Assembly: GCA_943736015.1 (NCBI GenBank)
Contig: OX031059.1
Coordinates: 22,252,501-22,316,500 of the forward strand
Direction: 5' to 3'
From: Tridacna crocea
Lineage: Eukaryota; Mollusca; Bivalvia; Cardiida; Cardiidae
Length of the DNA stretch: 64,000 bases
This document shows, piece by piece, positions 28,201 to 37,200 of this stretch. The position numbers and the translations under genes are program-made. Positions within the stretch are counted from its first letter, which is position 1, and the number at the start of each line of letters is the position of its first letter. The notes under the pieces are model-generated. The model did not search any database. It saw only the letters and a list, made by a program, of their open reading frames with translations, and was not told the DNA's origin.

Positions 28201-31200
28201 AAAATTGTCAAAAAAAAAATTGAAAAACAACAATTAGTTAGATGTCCCTACGTAAGACCACCTGTTGTATGAGACTACTTTTCTTACCAGACTGGTGAAG
28301 CAGTGTATCAGAAATACAATCAAATATGACTGTTCTCTCATTGTTCTATGCTTCTGGAGAGTCAAGTGAAGTATTCCTTGAAAAAATCCTGAAAAATTGT
28401 CTGGTTTTTTCTTGAAACACTGCAAATATAATTTTAGATAACAAAAATTGTAAGTCATTCACCTCAATCTACTCATCTCACAAGTGTTCAGCTAAAAATA
28501 ATTCACAGACAGGACAACTGTCCGATCAAATACCAAATCAGGGGGATTTTTTTAATCAAACTGCTTATCAGGTGGACTTTTTTTATGCAATGGAGACCTA
28601 TGCACACAATACAACTTAACTCTTTAACAACCAACAAAATTTTAGACTAGTCTAAGTTGAAAGCATTTGCAGACTCCAAAATAAACATGACTATAGAATT
28701 GAAACTTGACTTCAGAAGAGCAGAAAACATTGTTGGAAAAGGAGAAAATGCTGGTTACCAGCATTTTCTTCTTTTCCCACAATGTTTTCAGAAGGCTTCT
28801 GCTTTTGGGTCCTAAAAACAAGGGATTGTTTGGTACAGGGTTAAACAAATATGAAGGGCATATGTGTGCATTATGAAGGGCAGTGTTTTAGAATTCCTGC
28901 CTTGGCAGAACACTGCGTTATAATAAAGAGGCGCCAACCCTCTGCTGTAGTTGCTTTTTTTGATGTAAATTCTGGGTTTAACCCTTTTACCAAACAATCT
29001 CTGGTTTTTACGACCCCGAGATAGAAGTTCTATCTCAAGGTTGTAAAAACCAGAGATTGTTTTAAGAAGGTTTTTGAAAACATTGTGGAAAAAGGACAAA
29101 ATGCTGGTAACCAGCATTTTCTCCTTTTCCCACAATGTTTTATACCCTGCTGGAAACAAATTTCTATGTTTGAGTTGCATTTATTTTGTTGTTTGCAACT
29201 GCTATCAATTTGGACCAGTCTAAAATTTTGTTCTTTGGTAAAGTGTTAAGGCACAATATTTTTTTCATGGTTATCTGCAATTTTGATTGTAAACTCAAGT
29301 TTGAAGTCAATATCTTCAGAAGTACCATGAAAATATCAAGGAATTTGCCCAATCCAGACAAAACCAGGGCTGCATAATTCTTTGATGTTATCTCAGAAAA
29401 CAGTTGAGTTAAAAATAGAAAAAGAAAACAAAATAGAATTTTGGCTCTGTGTTAAAAGGTGGTATTGATATCTTTTACTTTAGTCTTTATCACTTGACGA
29501 AATTTTAGATTTTATCAAATTGAAAGCATCAGCAGATGAAAAATTAATGTGCTGGTTAACAGTATTTTCTCCTTTATCCGCAATGTTTTAAGAAAGACTT
29601 CTTCTCCATGTTTAGTGAAGGGTTGAACATTCCAAAAGACCAACTTCAAATTAATCTGTTACCTTGTAAAGTGTATATTATCTCAATGATTAAGGAAATT
29701 TCATACATCAATATAAATGTGAACTTTGAAGCAATTTCCACTTATACAACAATGTCTTCAAATATAGTGGACTTCTTCCTGTTTGGTAAAGGGCTGAACA
29801 ATCAAAAAGGCCAAATTGAAATTAATGTTACCTCCTTGTAAGATGTACATGTACATTATGTCAATAAATAAAGAAATTTCATACATCAATATAAATTTAA
29901 ACTTTGAAGCGATTTCAACTTTGACAACAATGTTTCCAAATATAGCAGACTGCAAGACAAACAATTCGCTTTGTTGACCTGAAAATCCATTGAAAGGCAC
30001 AACAAATGCAAACACTGTGTATTGTTGGCATATAATTTCTCAAACATAAGTGTGCAATGCTCTGGCAAAAAGGGAGCTTACTGCATCTCCACTGTCCATG
30101 GAATACTAAGCATGCTATCACATAATTATGGATCTGTAATTTCCAATTTGATTTTACCATCGACTTCATCATAAGGTAGCATAGTCCATGGACATACTGT
30201 ACAGACTATTCTCAGAGCTCTAGATAAAGGGAGTGATTTTGATTTCAAAATTGAAAATATCAATTATTCTTCACTAAACCCTCTGTTGTGGGTACTCATT
30301 AGAATCGTCTCATCGAGACGATTCCAATGAGTACACACAACATAGGGTTTCAAAGAGAAATAATGGATTTACAATACCATCACTTCCTCTTATTGGAGCT
30401 TTGTGATCTGAGTCGATAGTTTTCTCAGATGCATTAAGCCCTCTTTTCACAGAACAAGGGTCAAATACAACTGTACTTACATTCCACATTGGTACTTTTT
30501 CACGAAATTTCTCATTCACTATCAGCACAATAGACATCCTATGGGAATCACTAGCCTGAGATATAATACATCAATTATTATTGAACTCTTTAACTCTTTA
30601 CCACAAAATCCCGACTTTTAACGACCTTCAGAAAGTAGCCTTTTTAAAAAACGTGGGAAAAGGAGAAAATGCTGGTATCTCAAAGTCGTAAAAACCAGGG
30701 ATTGTTTGGTAAAGGGTTAAATCAGCTGTGTTCCATATTTAACAATAAGGAGAAAATGCTGGTATCTCAAAGTCGTAAAAACCAGGGATTGTGTGGTAAA
30801 AGGTTAAATCCACTGTGTTCCATATTTAACAAGGTTATGGAAGCACAGCATACTCTGCTGCTTTGGGAGCTTGTAAGACAGCAATTTACTATAATGCTCT
30901 GACATGTCACATCTAATTGAACCTTTACCACACAATCCCAACTTTTAATGACCCTGAGAAAGAAGCTTTTTCAAAACATAGTGAAACTAGAAGGCCCTGA
31001 AGGGCCTGAATATGCTCTACTGGCAGAGATTTTGCTTTTAGATAAAGCATACATTAGGAATTCATTATGCAAAGAGACAAAAAATTGACATTTTCAACTC
31101 AAAATGGCACCTTTTCATTACTGTTTGTTGATTTTTTTCAAACTCAATAGGGTTAAAAAGCTATTGATGGGATAAATAAGCTGAAAAATTCACAAAAATC

Positions 31201-34200
31201 TGATCACAAATAAATACTTCACCATGTAAACAAGCAATGAAATTGTTCAACTTGAAATAACTACTTTTCCCATACTGTTTGTTGGATGTTTTTCAAAATC
31301 AATAGGGTTTAAGCTATTGATGATATAAACAAGCTATGCAAATTTCATGAAAATCGGACCTCAAATGCAGACTTTATCGCATTAACAAGAAATGAAAGTT
31401 TTCAACTTCAAATGGTTACTTTTCCCATACTGTTTGTTGGGTTTTTTCAAAATCTATAGGGTTGGAGCTATTGATAAGATAAACAGACTCTGCAAGTTTC
31501 ACGAAAATCTGACGGAAAACGAAGACTTTATCGCGTAAACAAGAAATGAAGGTTTTAAACTTGAAATGGCTACTTTTCCCATACTGTTTGTTGGATTTTT
31601 TTCAAAATCCATCGGGTTGAAGCTATTGATAAGATGGACAAACCCTGCAAGTTTCATGGAAATCTGACCACAAATACAGACTTTATCCCGTAAACAAGAA
31701 ATGAAAATTTTCAAACTTAAATGGCTACTTTTCCCATACTGTTTGTCGGATTTTTTTCAAAATCAATACAGTTAAAGCTATTGATGAGATAAACAAACTG
31801 TATAAGTTTCACGAAAATCTGACCAAAAATGAAGAATGAAAAATGAAATTGTTCAACTTGAAATAACTACTTTTCCCATACTGTTTGTTGGATGTTTTTC
31901 AAAATCAATAGGGTTAAAGCTATTGATGAGATAAACAAACTGTGTAAATTTCATGGAAATCTGACCACAAATACAGACTTTATCGCGTAAACAAGAAATG
32001 GAAATTTTAAAACTGAAATGGCTACTTTTCCCATACTGTTTGTCGGATTTTTTTCAAAATCAATACAGTTAAAGCTATTGATGAGATAAACAAACTGTAT
32101 AAGTTTCACGAAAATCTGACCAAAAATGAAGACTTTATCGCGTAAACAAGAAAAAGACTAACGGACGGACGGACGGACGGACGGACAGACAGACGGACGG
32201 ATGACGGAAACCACGCCATGACATAAGCTCTGCTGGCTGAAAGCCAGTAGAGCTAAAAAGCAGAAAATGCTGGTAACCAGCATTTTCTCCTTTTCCCGAA
32301 ATGTTTTCTGTCCTTTCAAAAACACATTTCAAATTTTCAATAACTTACATTTTGTTGTCTGCAAATGCTTTCAATTTGAACCAGTGTAAAATTTTGTTGT
32401 TTGGTAAAGAGTTTATCATTGGTTTATGCAATATTTGTTACATGTAACCATGATGTTTACAGATATGTGAGTCTGCCTGCGTCAAATAGTTGACACTAGC
32501 TCTGAGTTACCACAACAGAAATCATTCTCATTTTAAATCGTAACATAAATAGTCTAAGATCTTGTTGATAAAATAATATATATTCTTCTCAAGGTCATTT
32601 AAATCTACTCAATCTCTGTATTATTTGCAGATATACTGTTATACCAGTATACATACTGACAGGAAATGCAAATATCTTATACAGTTGCAAATTTCAATCG
32701 AAGTAAATTATTTCATATATTTCATTTCCTCTAATTTCCCCCCTCCCCTAAAAAAGAAACAGTCCTGGATCTGCTCTTGTATATTACATACCTTTTCTGG
32801 ATCATAGTTAGGCCACAAATAATTTTCTAGATACTGGCTATAAATAAAGAAACAAATACAAATAATTAGAAATTTATGTAACAGTGTTTAACCATAGACC
32901 TTTGAAGTTTTATTTGTCAATAAAGAAACAAAGAAATTTCCATTGAGCAATCATCAAACACCAATACAATAAATAGCACATTAAAACATCCTATCTATAC
33001 AATATGTTTTATTATATATACAGTATTGCGGCATTGGGAAAATGTGGTATCTTTAGTACATAATTGTATGCGATGATCAAGCAAAGAGAACTTCACTTTT
33101 CTGCAACAGACTAATGAGGATTCATAGGCCTATGGATTAAATCATATACTCCCTCCCCACACACACACATGATGCAAGGCATGCATTGTCTCTCGAAACA
33201 ACAGACAAACAATATAAAATTTATATTCTTTTGTCTTGTGGCAAAGCTACAGTAACTATTATAGTATTCTCCAACCACAATTTAAGATTCTTATGCATAA
33301 ACCAATAGTAACATCTAAATCAATTGCAAAACAATTTTGTGTTTGAATGACCTTGTTTTCAGTTTGGATAGGTCTATAACTTTGTGTCTGGTGATGTTAC
33401 TATGAAGATTTTCAAAAAACTCCCACACTTTTGTAAATTACACATTAAAAAGAACATATAATAAAGAAATGAAAATAGTGCCAAGTGGGAAATTTTTTTT
33501 TTTTGACACCTTGTTTTCACATGTACCATCTATGCATCATACCTTAATGATACTGACTGTACCTGAGAAAAAAACTAATTTGAAATTTGCCTGATGCACC
33601 ATTTCTATAATTTTATAGAATCAATGAAATATCTCGTGGTAAGAACTCTTGTATAGTGTTTACTGACAAAACTAATAGCCCCTATTGACTGCCTTGTCAC
33701 TTTATCAAGAAAAATGTTTAAAAAAAAAAGTCAAAGGGCAATAACTTCTGGCCTTTATTAAAACTCTACTGAATTGGATGAAATTATGTTGACTGACGGA
33801 CAGGCAGACACCTGATTTATGTATCTTTGCTGCAGCAGGCATATCTATAAAATAAGATATTCACTGACCTGTATTCTAGCATCATGATCCTCTTTGTTGA
33901 AAACTTGGATGATACTATCTCTTTTTGATAGATTTCTTCAACAATCTGTAAATATTAATTTTGAAAAAAAGTTACAACTGTTTCTGAACATGATTCAGCC
34001 CTTTACCACTCAATTTCACTTTTTAACGGTGGGTATTTAGGTTTTTCACATCTCATCAAATTAAAAAATGTATATATTACTGAAATTTATATGAAAAAAC
34101 AATACAAATCATCAAGAATTAAGAATCATAAAATTACACACACAAAACTTCTTGATGGTATTCCCTTAAAAGGCTACGTATCCTCTTACGCTATTTTCAG

Positions 34201-37200
34201 ATTTTGTGCCAAAAATTTTAAAAAAGCATCGTGGGAATGTTAAGTGACTGGCACGTGACTAATGACGCTTAAATTCCATAACATAACAAACATGAAATTA
34301 TTTTCCATAATGTCTTCTTCTGACGCTGCGTTTGAAGCTTCATCTGTTCATTTCCGGTATGTAATTGAGCGAGTTGCTCATGTGAAAATAGACCGTGTTT
34401 CCCATCGGTATCAACCTGGGCTGTAGTAAATCTATAATTTCTCATGTTGTCTGATGGTTTTCTACTACTGCGGTTTTATCTATGAAAATTAAAAGGCTTT
34501 GGGAGGATAAGGATGATTTTTTTTGTATTTTTGTAAATTTTTCGTCCCAAATTCTGAAGGGCCACCTTTAAAGACCCTTTAACACTTTACCAAACAACAA
34601 AATTTAAGACTGATCCAAATTGAAAGCATTTGCAGACAATAATTTCAATGTGGCTCAAATGGTGCAATTTTTCTTTGACAGAGTAGAAAACATTGTAGGA
34701 AAAGGAGAAAATGCTGGCTACAAGCATTGTCTCCTTTTCCTACAATGTTTTCAAAAGGCCTCTTTCTCAGGGTCGTGAAAAGTTGGGATTGCATGGTAAA
34801 GAGTTTAGAAAAGGCAAGAAAAGAATAATGAAAACATTGTGGGAAAAAGAGAAAGTGCTGGTAACCAACATTTTCTTACAATGTTTCAGTCCTATCAAAG
34901 ACATAAATTACAATTTGATCTGCACTAATTTTTCATCTGCAAAATCTTTCATTTTGTCTAGGCCCAAGTTTCATCGTTTTGGTAAACATTAAAATTTTCT
35001 GAATATATACCATTTTTCTTTGTTCAACCTGTACCAATCAACAATATTTTAGACTGGTCCAAATCTAAGGAATTTGCAGACGACAAAATAAAAGTGACTG
35101 AAAAATTGAAACTTGTTTTGTGAATGGTAAAGAACATTGTGGGAAAAGGAGAAAATGCTGGTTACCAGCATTTTCTCCTTTTCCAACAATGTTTTCAAAA
35201 GGCTTCTTTCTCAGGGGCGTCAAAAGTAGGGATTGTGTGGTAATGGGTTAACCCTTTACTCCACGATACTCGTTTCTACGCATTGCTTGTAGAAACCTTT
35301 GGAAAACATTGTGGAAAAAGGTGAAATTGCTCGTAACGAGCAATTTCACCTTTTGTCACAATGTTTTCAATGCTATCAAAAGGTGTCCTATACACATAAA
35401 AAACGGCTTCATCCTTGCTGTTTTTTAGGGTCAATTACAGATACCATAGAAATGTCTTATGGGGTAAAGGGTTAATGAATGTTGGGCACCATTTTCAGCA
35501 TGAATTAAGTTACATCATAGCAGCTGGTGTGCTTATTCAAGCCTCTTCGTATATTTCTTTACTGGCAACCCCTCATTCTCTTTTTCCCACAAGGTCTACT
35601 ACCCTATAACTTTTACAAACTCTGAGGAAAGTGGCTTTTGAAAACATTATGGAAACAAGCAATTTCGTTGAAATGACATCCCCCGCCGAAAAAGACCTTT
35701 TTTGATACAAATGTATAAGAGGTATTGTGTTTTGCATGTACATGTGGCCTTATTGTTATTGGTCCATGATGAAATTATACATTAAGCTCCCTTGTTCCAT
35801 GGTACAGGATTTCATTACATAAAAAAAATATAAAAGAGGTCCATTACAGGATTATACATTAAGTACCCTTTTTGCAGAACTTGGCATTTCATAAAACGAA
35901 AACAAACAAAGGAAATATACATAAAAACCCGTTTTCCATGACATATCATATATAATGACATGTCATGGAAAAAGGGGGTTTTATGTATATTTCCTTTATT
36001 TGTTTTCATTTCAGGATTTCATATATGTGGTGGAAAAAAAAAATGTATGAAGAGACTATCTAATGGAAAACATGCATGAAGTTTCATCATTTTTTGTCAA
36101 GGACTTTAGAAGATATCCCTCTCACAATATAAGCTGCCACACTGCTGCCATTTGAAGCAGGTAGCTAGAGACTAAAGTGTTGAAATTTGCCTGGGTAGCC
36201 GAATGGATGTATGGTATTACTTGTGATCTAAATGGTTTACGAACAGTTAGATGCATGGAGAGACGAATGCACAATTGACTCATTGGTCACTGGCTTTGAT
36301 CAACCAATAAAAATATGAAGTTATATGAAAATAATGTGCAAAGTTGGAGATACACTGATAAAAATTTAAATTTGATATGAAGTCTCCTTTTTCCATAATA
36401 CAGTGATAAATTGCAAAACCCTGACAACATGTGCTAGGTTGCATGATCTGTGAAAATCTTGTCCAAATCTGTTGAGATATGTCCAGCAATTAAAGAGATA
36501 CAGGTGAAAAATGAAATTATAACATGAAGCCCCCTTATTCCATGATGCTGCTACAAATCCCCAAACCTTGACAATATGCCGTAGGTCACATGATCATGTG
36601 AAAATTCCATCCAAATCTGCCAAGAAATGTGGGAGGCATTGTGTTAGGTCATATGATAATGTAAAAATTCCATTCAAATCTGCCAAATGTGGGAGGAGTT
36701 GCCTTCACAAGAAATAGAATGAAATAAAAGATGAAGCCCCCTTTTTTCATGACGCAGCCACAAATTGCAAAACATGGAGAATATGTGATAGGTCAGATGA
36801 TAAGAAACATTCTGTGAAAATTCTATTCAATTCTGTTAAGAAATATGGGACGAGTTGTATTCACAAGAAATAAAATGATATAAAACATGAAGCCCCCTTT
36901 TTTCATGACGCAGTTACAAATAGTAAAACCTTGAGAATGTGCGATAGGTCAAATGATGAGAAACAATCTGTGAAAATTCATTTAAATCCTGTCAAGAAAT
37001 ATGGGACGAGTTGCATTCACAAGAAATACAATGAAATAAAACATGAAGCCCCCTTTTTTCATGACGCAGCTACAAATCGCAAAATGTTGACAATATGCAA
37101 TAGGTCACATGACAAAAAATATTCTGTCAAAATTCTATTCAATTCCTTCAAGAAATGTGGAAGGAGTTGCCTTCACAAGAAATGGAATGAAATATAACAT

